Source: JBEDUK01 sp963781595 (GTDB lineage Bacteria > Actinomycetota > UBA4738). From it: a DNA stretch of 64,000 nucleotides. Under the pieces are notes generated by a model. It was not told the DNA's origin, did no database searches, and was given only the letters and a program-made list of their open reading frames with translations. The position numbers and the translations under genes are program-made. Location: NCBI GenBank assembly GCA_963781595.1, contig CAWAGG010000001.1:434001-498000 (forward strand), written 5' to 3'. This document shows, in pieces, positions 26,954 through 36,618 of this stretch; within the stretch, counting starts at the first letter, position 1; the number at the start of each line of letters is the position of its first letter.

Positions 26954-27730
26954 TCAGTCGGCGAACGCCGCGATGATCGACGTCGTCCCGCCGTCCAGGC
27001 TGAGCGCCGACCCGGTCGCGTACGTCCCCTCGGCCGCCAGGAACAGGATCGCGTCGGCGACCTCGTCGGCGCGACCCAGCCGTCCCAGCGGGATCCGCGC
27101 TTCGATCTCGGCGAACGCGCCCTCCGGGTCGTCCAGCTCGGCAAGGTCCCGGCGGACCATGGGTGTGTCGATCGCGCCGGGGAGTACCGCGTTCACGCGA
27201 ACGTTCGGCAGCAGCTCCGCGGCCAGCGCCCGCGTCATCGCGACCAGGCCGCCCTTCGACGCGCAGTAGGCGACGAACGCCGCTTCGCCCAGCAACGCCG
27301 AGTCCGACGCGACCGTCACGATCGAACCGCCACTCTCCGTCGCATGCATCCGCAGACCGACCTCGCGACAGACGTAGAACGCGCCCGAGAGGTTGACGTC
27401 GATCACCGAACGGAAGTGCGCGGGGGTCAGTTCGTCCAGGACGGCCAGGTTCGACACGCCGGCGCTGTGGACCAGCACGTCGATTTCGCCCACCCGTTCC
27501 CACGCCTCGGCGACCATCGCGCTCACCGCGGCGTCGTCCGAGACGTCGCACGGCAACGCGAACGCGACCTCGCCCAGCTCCGTCGCGAGTGTGTCCAGCG
27601 CCTCGGCGCGGCGCGCGACCAGGGCGAGCGACGCGACGCCCTCGCGGGCGAAGGCTCGTGCGGCGGCCTCCCCGATCCCGGACGACGCGCCCGTGATCAG
27701 CGCTCGCTTCCCCGCCAGCCGGTCCCCCAT
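26954..27730 (-). CDS. Short-chain dehydrogenase/reductase
   Basis: 258 residues with the Rossmann motif GASSGIG at 14-20, the structural NxAG-like HSAGVSN, the catalytic Ser region (VASDSALLG), YCASK for the Tyr-Lys pair, and a C-terminal GTYATGSALSLDGG. It should oxidise or reduce a small alcohol or ketone with NAD(P). It lies 8 nt after the ALDH stop on the same strand, so alcohol-to-acid oxidation in two steps is plausible. A degenerate copy is at 21219-21999. Start ATG 27730 agrees with the family length. Confidence 0.92.
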   Translation of the reverse strand: MGDRLAGKRALITGASSGIGEAAARAFAREGVASLALVARRAEALDTLATELGEVAFALPCDVSDDAAVSAMVAEAWERVGEIDVLVHSAGVSNLAVLDELTPAHFRSVIDVNLSGAFYVCREVGLRMHATESGGSIVTVASDSALLGEAAFVAYCASKGGLVAMTRALAAELLPNVRVNAVLPGAIDTPMVRRDLAELDDPEGAFAEIEARIPLGRLGRADEVADAILFLAAEGTYATGSALSLDGGTTSIIAAFAD

Positions 27731-27738
27731 CGTCGCGG

Positions 27739-29241
27739 CTACGGGTCCAGCTTGATCCAGGTCGTCTTCAGGTCCATGAACTTGTCGAACGCGTGCAGGC
27801 TCTTGTCGCGCCCGAAGCCGGAGGCCTTCACGCCGCCGAACGGGACCGTGATGTCGCCCTCCTCGAAGCAGTTCACCCAGACCGTGCCGGCCCGCAACGC
27901 CCGCGCGGTCTTGTGCGCCACTGAGAGGTCGCGGGTCCAGATCGACGCGGCGAGCCCGTACATCGTGCCGTTCGCGATATCGACCGCCTCCTCCCACGAG
28001 GAGAACGTCAGCGTGGACAGCACCGGCCCGAAGATCTCCTCCTGGGCGATCCGCATGTCGGGCGTGACGCCGTCGAACACGGTGGGCTCCGCGTAGAGGC
28101 CGCCGCTCTCCTCGCGAGCGCGGCGCCCCCCGGTCACGAGCGAGGCGCCCTCGTCCTGACCCACCTGGATGTAGCCCAGCACCCGGTCCAGCTGGTTCGC
28201 GTCGACGATCGCGCCCATCTTCGTGTCGGGATCGAGCGGATCGCCCGGCTGCATCTTCGCCGCGCGTCGCAGGACCGTCTCCATCACCTCGTCGTGCACG
28301 TCGGCGTGGACGAGCAAGCGCGACGCAGCCGTGCACATCTCGCCCTGGTTGTAGAAGATGCCCCACGCGCTGACGGCCGCGGTCGTCGCCAGGTCGTACG
28401 CGTCCGGGAACACGATGTTGGCCGTCTTCCCGCCCAGCTCCAGGAAGACGCGCTTCATGTTCGACTCGGCCGCGTAGGTCATGAACATCCGGCCGACCTC
28501 CGTCGATCCCGTGAACGCGACCACGTCGATGTCCATGTGGCGACCGATCGCCTGGCCCGCGGTCGGTCCCAGGCCAGGCACGACGTTGAACACCCCGTCG
28601 GGGATCCCCGCCTCGGTCGCCAGCTCCGCGACGCGGAGGGCGGACAGCGGCGACTGCTCGGCCGGCTTGAGGATGACGCTGTTCCCGGCGGCCAGCGACG
28701 GGCCGAGCTTCCACGACGCCATGATCAGGGGGAAGTTCCAAGGGACGACGGCGCCGACGACCCCCGCGGGCTCTCGCGTCACCAGCGCGAGCGAGGAGGG
28801 GTCGACGAACGGCATCTCGTCCAGCAGCTTGTCGACGGCTTCGCCGTACCACTGGATGTTGTTCGCCGTCGCCGGCACGTCGATGTTCACCGAATCCGCG
28901 ATCGGCTTGCCCATCTCCAGCGACGTCAGGAGCGCGATCTCCTCGGCGTTCGCCCGAAGCAGGTCGGCGAACCGCGTGAGGGTTCGCTTGCGCTTCGCCG
29001 GCGCTATGCCGGCCCACCGGCGGTCGTCGAACGCACGCCGGGCGGCCGCGACCGCCCGGTCGACGTCCTCCGCATCGCAGGCGGCGACCTTCGCCAGTAC
29101 CCGCCCGTCGCGCGGGCTGACGGCGTCGAACGTCTCGCCCGACGCGGCGGGAACGTAGGCGCCGTCGATGAAGGCGTCGGTTCGAGGTTCGAGCCGATCG
29201 GCCGATGCGGTCCAGTGGTCGAGCGGCTTCAGGCTGGGCAT
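27739..29241 (-). CDS. Aldehyde dehydrogenase (PuuC-like)
   Basis: 500 residues with the complete ALDH pattern: VVPWNFPLIM and the nearby KPAEQSPLSAL, FTGSTEVGR, the glutamate in LELGGKTANIV, the catalytic cysteine in NQGEMCTAASR, and EEIFGPVL. It is closest in style to gamma-glutamyl-gamma-aminobutyraldehyde or betaine aldehyde dehydrogenases. With the SDR it forms a two-gene unit. TAAGCT ends exactly 7 nt before ATG 29241, so the message is probably leaderless. The aldehyde substrate is not known. Confidence 0.93.
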   Translation of the reverse strand: MPSLKPLDHWTASADRLEPRTDAFIDGAYVPAASGETFDAVSPRDGRVLAKVAACDAEDVDRAVAAARRAFDDRRWAGIAPAKRKRTLTRFADLLRANAEEIALLTSLEMGKPIADSVNIDVPATANNIQWYGEAVDKLLDEMPFVDPSSLALVTREPAGVVGAVVPWNFPLIMASWKLGPSLAAGNSVILKPAEQSPLSALRVAELATEAGIPDGVFNVVPGLGPTAGQAIGRHMDIDVVAFTGSTEVGRMFMTYAAESNMKRVFLELGGKTANIVFPDAYDLATTAAVSAWGIFYNQGEMCTAASRLLVHADVHDEVMETVLRRAAKMQPGDPLDPDTKMGAIVDANQLDRVLGYIQVGQDEGASLVTGGRRAREESGGLYAEPTVFDGVTPDMRIAQEEIFGPVLSTLTFSSWEEAVDIANGTMYGLAASIWTRDLSVAHKTARALRAGTVWVNCFEEGDITVPFGGVKASGFGRDKSLHAFDKFMDLKTTWIKLDP

Positions 29242-29248
29242 GAGTCGG

Positions 29249-29254
29249 AGCTTA
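29249..29254 (-). promoter_or_regulatory. Probable -10 box of a leaderless transcript
   Basis: TAAGCT on the minus strand ends 7 nt before ATG 29241 of the ALDH-SDR unit. Confidence 0.45.
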
Positions 29255-29318
29255 CCTCCGAGCCCCGGCTCGGTGGGCGGCAGGGCGCCGTCGCCGCGAT
29301 CCGCGCCCCGCCCTGACG

Positions 29319-29347
29319 TTGACGAGCGGGACCCCGCGGGCTAGGTT
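29319..29347 (+). promoter_or_regulatory. Predicted sigma70-type promoter of the GMC fusion gene
   Basis: TTGACG at 29319-29324 and TAGGTT at 29342-29347 with a 17-nt spacer. Transcription would start near 29354, about 40 nt before the gene. Confidence 0.6.
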
Positions 29348-29388
29348 CCAGGCCCGGTCGCGCACCCGTCGCGTCCAGTCATCAGGAG

Positions 29389-32300
29389 ATGACGGTGGAA
29401 CGGCTCTCTTCACCAACGCCGACGATCAAGGACCGCTACGAGGTCGTGATCATCGGCTCGGGCTACGGTGGCGGGGCCCTCGCGTCCCGGCTCGCGCGCG
29501 CCGGCAGGCAGGTCTGCGTGCTGGAGCGCGGCCGCGAGTTCCTGCCCGGCGAGTACCCGGACACGGTCCTGGAGGCCTCGCGCGAGCTCCAGGTCGACGC
29601 GATCGACCGGCACGTGGGCTCGCGGACCGCGCTGTTCGACATCCGGCAGAACCGTGAGATGAACGTCCTGGTCGGCTGCGGCTTGGGCGGCACCTCGCTG
29701 ATCAACGCGAACGTGGCGATCGAGGCCGACCCACGCGTGTTCGACGACCCGAGCTGGCCGAAGGAGCTCCGCGACGATCTCACGACGCTCGTCGAAGACG
29801 GGTACGCGAAGGCCCGGGAGATGCTCGGTTCGAACCCGATCCCGGACGCGTTCGCGAAGCGCACGACGAAGCTCCGGAGGCTGAGCGATTCGGCGAAGGC
29901 CATGGGTGCGCCGATCGTCCGACCGCGGATCAACGTGACGTTCGAAGACGGTCCGAACCATGCCGGTGTGCACCAGGCCGCCTGCACGATGTGCGGCGAC
30001 TGCGTGTCCGGATGCAACTACGGGGCCAAGAACACGGTGCTGATGAACTACCTCCCCGACGCGAAGAACCACGGGGCGGAGATCTTCACGCAGGTCTCGG
30101 TCAGGTTCCTCGAGCGGCAGGACGACGGGTGGCTCGTGCACTACCAGCCGCTCGGCACGGGACGCGAGCGGTTCGACGCACCGACGCTGTTCGTCCGTGC
30201 GGACCTCGTCGTGGTCTCGGCCGGCACGCTCGGCTCGACCGAGATCCTGCTCCGTTCAGCGGCCAACGGGCTGTCGCTCTCGACGCGGCTCGGGCAGCGG
30301 TTCAGCGGTAACGGCGACGTGCTCGGGTTCAGCTACAACGGCGAGCAGGAGGTGAACGGGGTCGGTTGGGGCGCCACCCACGAGGACGACGCCGGCCCCG
30401 TCGGCCCGTGCATCACGGGCGTGATCGACCTCCGCGGCACGCCCGAGCTGGACAAGGGCATGGTGATCGAGGAGGGGTCGGTCCCCGGCGCGATCTCGAG
30501 GTTCATGCCCGAGACGTTCGCGACGATCGGCTCCGGGCTCGGCGACGACACCGACGCGGGCTTCGCAGACGAGGCCAGCGAACACGGCCGCGAGGTCGAG
30601 AGCGTCTTCCTGGGTGCGTACCGGGGCGCGATCCGCAACACGCAGACGTACCTGGTCATGACCCACGACGGCGCCGGCGGGACGCTGCAGCTCGAGGACG
30701 ATCGGCTGCGCGTCAGCTGGCCCGGCGCGGGCGACCTGCCGATCTACGGGGACGTCCGGGCGAACCTGATCCGCGCCACCGAGCCGCTGGGCGGCACCTA
30801 CCTGCGGAACCCGATCTCGACGAAGGTCTTCGGCAACGACCTGATCACGGTCCACCCGCTCGGGGGCTGCCCGATGGCCGGGGACGCGGCGGACGGCGTC
30901 GTGAACCACAAGGGCCAGGTGTTCGCCGGGCCCGCCGGCACCGACGTCCACGAGGGCCTGTACGTGGCCGACGGCTCGATCATGCCGAGGTCGCTCGGGG
31001 TCAACCCGCTCCTCACGATCACGGCGCTCGCCGAACGCACCGCGGCGTTGATCGCGAAGGACCGGAGCTGGACGATCGACTTCGCTGCGAAGCCGTTGGC
31101 CGCGTCGGACTCCGGGCCGCCGGCCGTCGGCATCGAGTTCACCGAGACGATGCGCGGGTTCGTATCGACCGAGGCCAACGACGACTTCGCGGCCGGAGCC
31201 GAACGCGGCGAGCGGGACGGTTCGGCGTTCGACTTCACGCTGACGATCGAGGTCGACGACCTGGATCGGTTCCTCGCGGACCCCGAGCACCTGGCGCACA
31301 TGTTGGGCACCGTCCACGCGAAGGCCCTGTCCGATCAGCCGCTCACGGTCTCGGACGGCACGTTCAACCTGTTCGTGGACGATCCCGATCAGCCGGACGC
31401 GAAGCAGATGCGCTACTCGATGACGCTAACCGCCGAGGACGGGCGGTCGTGGCGTTTCGACGGGTTCAAGGCGATCCGTCACGACGAGGCGTTCGACGAA
31501 TGGGCGGACACGACGACGCTGTTCATCACCCTGCGTGAGGCCACGGCTTCGGACGACGGCGCGGTGGTCGCGAAGGGGATCCTGAAGATCCGTCCCACCG
31601 ATTTCCTGACGCAGCTCAGCACGATGCGTGTGACGAACGCGACCGGCGTGCGCGAGCGGCTGGAGGCGCAGGCGAAGTTCGGCCTGGCGTTCGCCGGGAA
31701 CCTGTTCGAGACCTACGGGGGCGTGTTCGCCGGACCGAAGCGTTTCGACCCCGAGGCCCCGCCCCGGAAGCGCCGCCCGCTCCGGACACCGGCGCCCGAG
31801 GTGTACCCGCTGCGCGCGGAGGACGGGACCGAGCTGCGACTCACGCGTTACCGGGGCGGGCCCAAGGGCCCCGTGCTCACGCTGCACGGCGTCGGCATCT
31901 CGAGCCGGATGTTCTCGCTCGACACGATCGAGACGAACCTCGTCGAGTACCTCACGGCGCAGGGCTACGACGTATGGGGCGTGGACTGGCGGGGGAGCAC
32001 GGACCTGCCCTCGTCGAGCGCCCGGTTCACCGCGGACGACGTCGCGGCGAACGACCACCCGGCCGCGGTCGCCCGCGTGCGCGAGCTCACGGGCTCCGAC
32101 TCGGTCCAGGTCGTCGCGCACTGCGTCGGTTCGATCTCGTTCGCGATGGCGATGCTGAGCGGGATGCAGGGCGTCCGGTCGGCCGTGTGCGCGCAGGTCT
32201 CGACGCACCCGGTGGGATCGACCGCGAACCGCGTGAAGTCGGGGCTGCACGCGGCGGGCGCCCTGGACACGTTGGGGGTCGATTCGCTGACCGGCTACGT

Positions 32301-32805
32301 CGACGCGAACGCCGACTGGCAGGACCGGCTGCTCGACACGGCGCTCCGCTTCTACCCGATCGAACGCGAGGAGCGGTGCAAGAGCGCGGCGTGCCACCGG
32401 CTCACGTTCATCTACGGCATGCTCTACGAGCACGATCAACTGAACCCGCTGACGCATCAGACGCTGCACGAGCAGTTCGGGGTCGTGAACATGTCGATCC
32501 TCGACCATCTCGCGCTCATGATCCGGCGCGAACGGATCCTCTCGGCCGACGGCGAGGACCGGTACCTCACGCACCTGGACCGCATGGCGATCCCGATCGC
32601 CTTCATCCATGGGGAGGAGAACGCGACGTTCCTGCCGCGGAGCACAGAGCTCACGATCGAGGAGCTCGCAGCGGCGAACGGCGCGGGCCTGTACGAGCGG
32701 ACGGTCGTGCCGAACCACGGCCACATGGACTGCCTGATCGGGACGAACGCCGCGCGCGACGTCTACCCGACGATCCTGCGGCATCTCGAACGGACGGATC
32801 CATGA
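29389..32805 (+). CDS. GMC oxidoreductase (cholesterol-oxidase-like) fused to an alpha/beta hydrolase
   Basis: A 1,138-residue multidomain protein. Residues about 17-560 are a GMC flavoprotein: GSGYGGG FAD motif, GGTSLINAN, an unusual cysteine cluster CTMCGDCVSGCN near 199-210, and HPLGGCPMAG plus VADGSIMP near the end. Residues about 570-790 are a linker domain with no family recognised. Residues about 800-1138 are an alpha/beta hydrolase with LHGVGISSRMF, the nucleophile elbow AHCVGS, and PNHGHMDCLIG holding the catalytic His. The elbow carries Cys (about residue 912) in place of Ser. AGGAG abuts ATG 29389, so GTG 29395 may be the true start. Likely acts on sterol- or lipid-like substrates. 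Confidence 0.88.
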   Translation: MTVERLSSPTPTIKDRYEVVIIGSGYGGGALASRLARAGRQVCVLERGREFLPGEYPDTVLEASRELQVDAIDRHVGSRTALFDIRQNREMNVLVGCGLGGTSLINANVAIEADPRVFDDPSWPKELRDDLTTLVEDGYAKAREMLGSNPIPDAFAKRTTKLRRLSDSAKAMGAPIVRPRINVTFEDGPNHAGVHQAACTMCGDCVSGCNYGAKNTVLMNYLPDAKNHGAEIFTQVSVRFLERQDDGWLVHYQPLGTGRERFDAPTLFVRADLVVVSAGTLGSTEILLRSAANGLSLSTRLGQRFSGNGDVLGFSYNGEQEVNGVGWGATHEDDAGPVGPCITGVIDLRGTPELDKGMVIEEGSVPGAISRFMPETFATIGSGLGDDTDAGFADEASEHGREVESVFLGAYRGAIRNTQTYLVMTHDGAGGTLQLEDDRLRVSWPGAGDLPIYGDVRANLIRATEPLGGTYLRNPISTKVFGNDLITVHPLGGCPMAGDAADGVVNHKGQVFAGPAGTDVHEGLYVADGSIMPRSLGVNPLLTITALAERTAALIAKDRSWTIDFAAKPLAASDSGPPAVGIEFTETMRGFVSTEANDDFAAGAERGERDGSAFDFTLTIEVDDLDRFLADPEHLAHMLGTVHAKALSDQPLTVSDGTFNLFVDDPDQPDAKQMRYSMTLTAEDGRSWRFDGFKAIRHDEAFDEWADTTTLFITLREATASDDGAVVAKGILKIRPTDFLTQLSTMRVTNATGVRERLEAQAKFGLAFAGNLFETYGGVFAGPKRFDPEAPPRKRRPLRTPAPEVYPLRAEDGTELRLTRYRGGPKGPVLTLHGVGISSRMFSLDTIETNLVEYLTAQGYDVWGVDWRGSTDLPSSSARFTADDVAANDHPAAVARVRELTGSDSVQVVAHCVGSISFAMAMLSGMQGVRSAVCAQVSTHPVGSTANRVKSGLHAAGALDTLGVDSLTGYVDANADWQDRLLDTALRFYPIEREERCKSAACHRLTFIYGMLYEHDQLNPLTHQTLHEQFGVVNMSILDHLALMIRRERILSADGEDRYLTHLDRMAIPIAFIHGEENATFLPRSTELTIEELAAANGAGLYERTVVPNHGHMDCLIGTNAARDVYPTILRHLERTDP

Positions 32806-32827
32806 CGACGGGGGCGAAGGACCGACC

Positions 32828-34156
32828 ATGCTGATCCTCCTGAGCGACCTTCACCTGACGGACGGCACCGCGGGCGTCCATCACCTCTCGGCGGACGCGT
32901 TCCGTCGTGTGTTCGAAGGCCTCGCCGACCGCGCGAAGGATGCCGGAGCCAAGGACATCAAGGTCGTGTTCCTGGGCGACATCTACGACATGATCCGCAC
33001 CGAGGCCTGGTTCGGCTACGCGCCCGATGACCGGCCGTGGGGGACCCACCCGTCGGAGGAGGCCGCCCATGAGGTCTTTGAGGCCCTCGTTACGAAGAAC
33101 CAGGAGCTGTTCGACCTGCTCTCGGGCTCGCTCGCCGACGCGTTCGGCTTCCCGGTCGAACCGGAGCGCGTGTTCATCCCCGGGAACCACGACCGCCTCA
33201 CCGACAGGTACCCGTCGCTGCGTCGACGGGTCCGGGAGACCCTGGGGCAACCGCCCACCGACGAGCCGTTCGACCACGTTTTCATCGACCTGGACCACGG
33301 CGTGTACGGGCGCCACGGCCAGGAGTGGGATCCGTTCAACTTCGAAGGCAGCGACGCGTTCAGCAAGGCCGGATCGATCGACATCCCGTTCGACGACTAC
33401 ATGCTGACGCCGATCGGGGACCTGATCGCGTGCGAGTTCGCGGCGCGGCTCCCGGGCGTCGTGCGCAGCAGCGTGCCCGGCGGCCCGGACGGCCCCGACG
33501 CGACCCACCTCTACGAACGGTTCAAGGACCTGTTCGACGTCCGCCCCCTGATCGCGATGCGGGAGTGGATCACCTACCAGGCGCAGCACCAGGGCGAGAC
33601 GCTCCAGAGGTACGTGAACGACGCGGTCCAGGACACGATCGAGGGGTTCCAGGAGCTCCCGTACGTCGAGGGCTGGATCGACCGGCACGACAAGCGGTGG
33701 AACCCGTTCGACCGGGCGGACAGCCTCCAGATGCTGATGTTCATCCTGAAGCGGGTCCGGTTCACCCATCTGGAGGTCTCGCTGACGCGCGCGGACCGCG
33801 CGGAGGTCTCCCACGACGCGACGTACGCGCTGAAGGCCGCCGAGGAGTTCAAGCGGATCGACGCGGACCCCGACCTCGCCGAGGGCATCCTGTACGTGAT
33901 CTACGGACACACGCACCACCCCGACCAGCGCGCGATCGGTGTGGTCGGCGAGGGCGCGAAGGAACGCGAGCGCATGTACATCAACACGGGCACCTGGCGA
34001 CCGGTGCACCGCCAGGACGTGAACGGCGAATCGTTCATGAGCTGGAAGAACATCACCCACACGGTCGTGCTCCGGCCCGGCGAGCGCCTGTGGGGCGATC
34101 GCGTGTCGACGTTCCCCTCGATCGAGACCTGGACCGGAACGATCAAGGACGCGTAG
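32828..34156 (+). CDS. Calcineurin-like metallophosphoesterase
   Basis: 442 residues with all metallophosphoesterase motifs: SDLHLTD (residues 6-12), GDIYD near 50, GNHD near 120 and YGHTHHPD near 360, which hold the two metal ions. The long insertion between the GNHD and GHTH motifs (about residues 150-340) is predicted helical and may form a substrate lid. It starts 23 nt after the GMC-hydrolase fusion, with a GGAC/GA-rich leader, and is likely co-transcribed. The substrate could be a cyclic nucleotide, phospholipid or phosphoprotein; the sequence does not say which. Confidence 0.87.
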   Translation: MLILLSDLHLTDGTAGVHHLSADAFRRVFEGLADRAKDAGAKDIKVVFLGDIYDMIRTEAWFGYAPDDRPWGTHPSEEAAHEVFEALVTKNQELFDLLSGSLADAFGFPVEPERVFIPGNHDRLTDRYPSLRRRVRETLGQPPTDEPFDHVFIDLDHGVYGRHGQEWDPFNFEGSDAFSKAGSIDIPFDDYMLTPIGDLIACEFAARLPGVVRSSVPGGPDGPDATHLYERFKDLFDVRPLIAMREWITYQAQHQGETLQRYVNDAVQDTIEGFQELPYVEGWIDRHDKRWNPFDRADSLQMLMFILKRVRFTHLEVSLTRADRAEVSHDATYALKAAEEFKRIDADPDLAEGILYVIYGHTHHPDQRAIGVVGEGAKERERMYINTGTWRPVHRQDVNGESFMSWKNITHTVVLRPGERLWGDRVSTFPSIETWTGTIKDA

Positions 34157-34253
34157 CACGAACGACGGCCCGGCGGGCCCCCTCTGAGCGGGTCGGTATA
34201 CGATTCGCACCGTCCCACCACCCGTCGATCCACGAGAGGGGGCGGCCCGACCC

Positions 34254-35619
34254 ATGACCGACACTCCCTACTGGAACCCGCGGCACGAGACGATGCCGCG
34301 CGAGCGACTGGAGGCCCTGCAGGTCCGCAAGCTCCGGAACCTGGTGGACACGGGCCGATACGAACGTCCCCTGGCAGGCGAAGCGGCTGCGCGACGCCGG
34401 CGTGACGCCCGATCGGTACAGACCCTGGACGACCTGCGGCGCATCCCGTTCATGACCCGGGACGAGTGGATGCAGGGTCAGCTGGAGGAGCCGCCCTTCG
34501 GCACGTGCTCGCGGCGCCGGCCGAGAAGGCCATCCGGTACCACATGACGTCCGGGCACCACGGGCAAGACGCCGATCCGCGTCCTCGATTCGATGAAGGA
34601 CTGGGAGTGGATCGCCGAGATGTGGTGCTACGGCCTGTGGGGTTCGGGGTCCGACCGCCGGACACGATGTTCGTCGCGTTCGGCTACGCGACGTTCATCG
34701 GCTTCTGGGGCCTGCATTACGCCGGGCGAGAAGATGGGGTGCCTGGTCCTGCCGGGCGGCGCGATGACGCACCGACGTCCGCGTGAAGACGCTGATCGGA
34801 CATGGGCGCGACCGTCGTCGCGTCGACGCCGACGTACGCGCTGCGGATGGCCCAGGAGGCGAAGGCGCTCGGGGTCGACCTGGCGGCGAGCCCGGTGGAA
34901 CGGTTGATCCTCTCCGGCGAGCCGGCCGGGCTCGATCCCCGCGACCAAGCGGCTGATCGAGGAGCTGTGGGGGGCGAAGGCCGGCCGACACGGCGGGGAT
35001 GACCGAGCTGGGCACGATCATGATCTTCGAGTGCGCGGAGCAGCCCGGCGGCACGCACATCATCGAGGACCACTACATCGAAGAGGTGCATCGATCCCGA
35101 TCACGGACGAACCCGTCGGCTACGGCGAGTTCGGCGAGCGGGTGGTGACGTCGCTTCGGCCGCGGGTTCATCCCGGTGCTCCGGTACCGAACGCGCGACC
35201 TGGTGGTGAAGGTGCCGGGTTCGACGTGTCGGTGCGGGCGGACGTTCGACATCTACGACGGTGGGATCCGCGGGCGCGTCGACGACATGAAGCTGGTGCG
35301 CGGGACCAACGTCTACCCGCGTGCCGTCGAGGCGCTGGTCCGCGAGCACGCGGAGATCGACGAGTTCCAGATCCACCTGTACACGGCCGAGGGGATCCGC
35401 GACGAGATCGAGATCCTGGTGGAGATCCCCGATCCGAACGCCGACGCCGGCGGCGCTGCTGGCGCAGCTGGCCCAGGAGCTGGCCGACGCCCACGAGGGC
35501 CTGCGGTTCGGCGTCGCGGCAGGTCGAGAACGGCACGCTGCCGCGGTTCGAGCTGAAGGCGAAGCGGCTGATGGACGAGCGGATCGTGATCGGGACCGAA
35601 GGCGAGACGGAGGACGCCG
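34254..35619 (+). pseudogene. Phenylacetate-CoA ligase-like adenylate-forming enzyme with many indels
   Basis: The start MTDTPYWNPRHETMPRERLEALQ is intact, but the frame then changes about fifteen times. Corrected piecewise, the product is a normal phenylacetate-CoA ligase-type enzyme: SGTTGKTP phosphate loop, FGYATFIGFWGLHY, YRTRDLVVKV, GRVDDMKLVRG and the C-terminal NGTLPRFELKAKR. Apparent single-base insertions lie near 34362, 34553, 34723, 34770, 34798, 34928, 34983, 35089, 35097, 35154, 35452 and 35515, and deletions near 34414, 34503 and 34643. The corrected protein has no obvious missense damage. This suggests either very recent loss or a poorly resolved stretch of assembly. It would form aryl- or acyl-CoA for the downstream genes. 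Confidence 0.7.
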
Positions 35620-35836
35620 ATGGCGATGACGCAACCTCGCCGGCGACGAGCTGAACGCGGCGGAGGAGGAACTCGTCGACATGCTACCGCCATCTGAACG
35701 CGCGCGCTCGAGATGCACGGGGACGAGCTGGCGCCGTCGCCAGCTGCGCAACGGGCTGAAGGCGCTCGCGGCGCTGTGGCAGGTCATGAACGGGCTGGAC
35801 ATGGACCCGCGTCAGCTCTACGACGTCGGGGCGTGA
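35620..35836 (+). pseudogene. Small helical protein, frameshifted
   Basis: From ATG 35620, overlapping the end of the ligase, a product of about 70 residues can be assembled by removing extra bases near 35637, 35683, 35710 and 35740: AGDELNAAEEELVDMLRHL, then LEMHGDELAP and LRNGLKALAALWQVMNGLDMDP to the TGA at 35834. It is not recognised. The TGA overlaps the GTG of the next gene as GTGA, which supports it as a true gene end. Confidence 0.45.
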
Positions 35837-36618
35837 GGCCCGTGACCGGCGGGAACCTCATCGTCAAGCTCGAAGCGCCGATCGCGCGCGTCACGCTGAA
35901 CCGACCGGAGGTGCGCAACGCGCTCAGCCTCGAGCTGATGGACGAGGTGGTCGCCACGCTCGGGTCGATCGGCGAGGACCCGAGCATGCAGGTCGTGATC
36001 ATGGACGCGACCGGGTCCGTCTTCTCGGCCGGCCACGACCTCTCGGAGATGGTCGGCAAGGATCTCGTGTTCTACGAGCGACTGTTCGACGTGTGCACCG
36101 TGATGATGGAGACGATCCACCGGATCCCGCAGCCCGTGATCGCGAAGGTCCAGGGGCTGGCGACCGCCGCCGGGTGCCAGCTGGTCGCGTCCTGTGACCT
36201 CGCGATCGCATCCGAGGACGCGCGCTTCGCCACCCCCGGCGTGAGGATCGGGCTGTTCTGTTCGACCCCGATGGTCCCGGTCTCGCGCGCGGTGGGCCGG
36301 AAGCGCGCGATGCAGATGCTCCTGACCGGGGACATGATCGACGCGCCGACGGCGGCGGCGTGGGGCCTGATCAACGACGCCGTGCCTGCGGACGAACTGG
36401 ACGACGCCGTCGAGGCGCTGGCGGCGAAGATCGTGCGGTCGAGCCCGCTGACGGTCGCGATCGGGAAGCGCGCGTTCTACGCGCAGGTCGACCTGGACGA
36501 ACACGGCGCGTACGAGCACACGAAGCACGTGATGGCCACGAACATGATGGCCGATGACGCGCAGGAAGGTGTCGGCGCCTTCCTGGAGAAGCGCGAACCC
36601 GAGTGGAGGGGTCGATGA
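35833..36618 (+). CDS. Enoyl-CoA hydratase/isomerase family protein
   Basis: 261 residues of the crotonase fold: VTLNRPEVRNAL, the oxyanion segment FSAGHDLSEM, and ATAAGCQLVASCDLAIASEDARFATPGVR followed by GLFCSTP. The late combination is like the ECHDC3 branch. It should hydrate or isomerise an enoyl-CoA in acid degradation. GTG 35833 overlaps the upstream stop; GTG 35842 is an alternative. The acyl-CoA synthetase follows with an ATGA overlap, so the pair is translationally coupled. Confidence 0.9.
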   Translation: MRPVTGGNLIVKLEAPIARVTLNRPEVRNALSLELMDEVVATLGSIGEDPSMQVVIMDATGSVFSAGHDLSEMVGKDLVFYERLFDVCTVMMETIHRIPQPVIAKVQGLATAAGCQLVASCDLAIASEDARFATPGVRIGLFCSTPMVPVSRAVGRKRAMQMLLTGDMIDAPTAAAWGLINDAVPADELDDAVEALAAKIVRSSPLTVAIGKRAFYAQVDLDEHGAYEHTKHVMATNMMADDAQEGVGAFLEKREPEWRGR

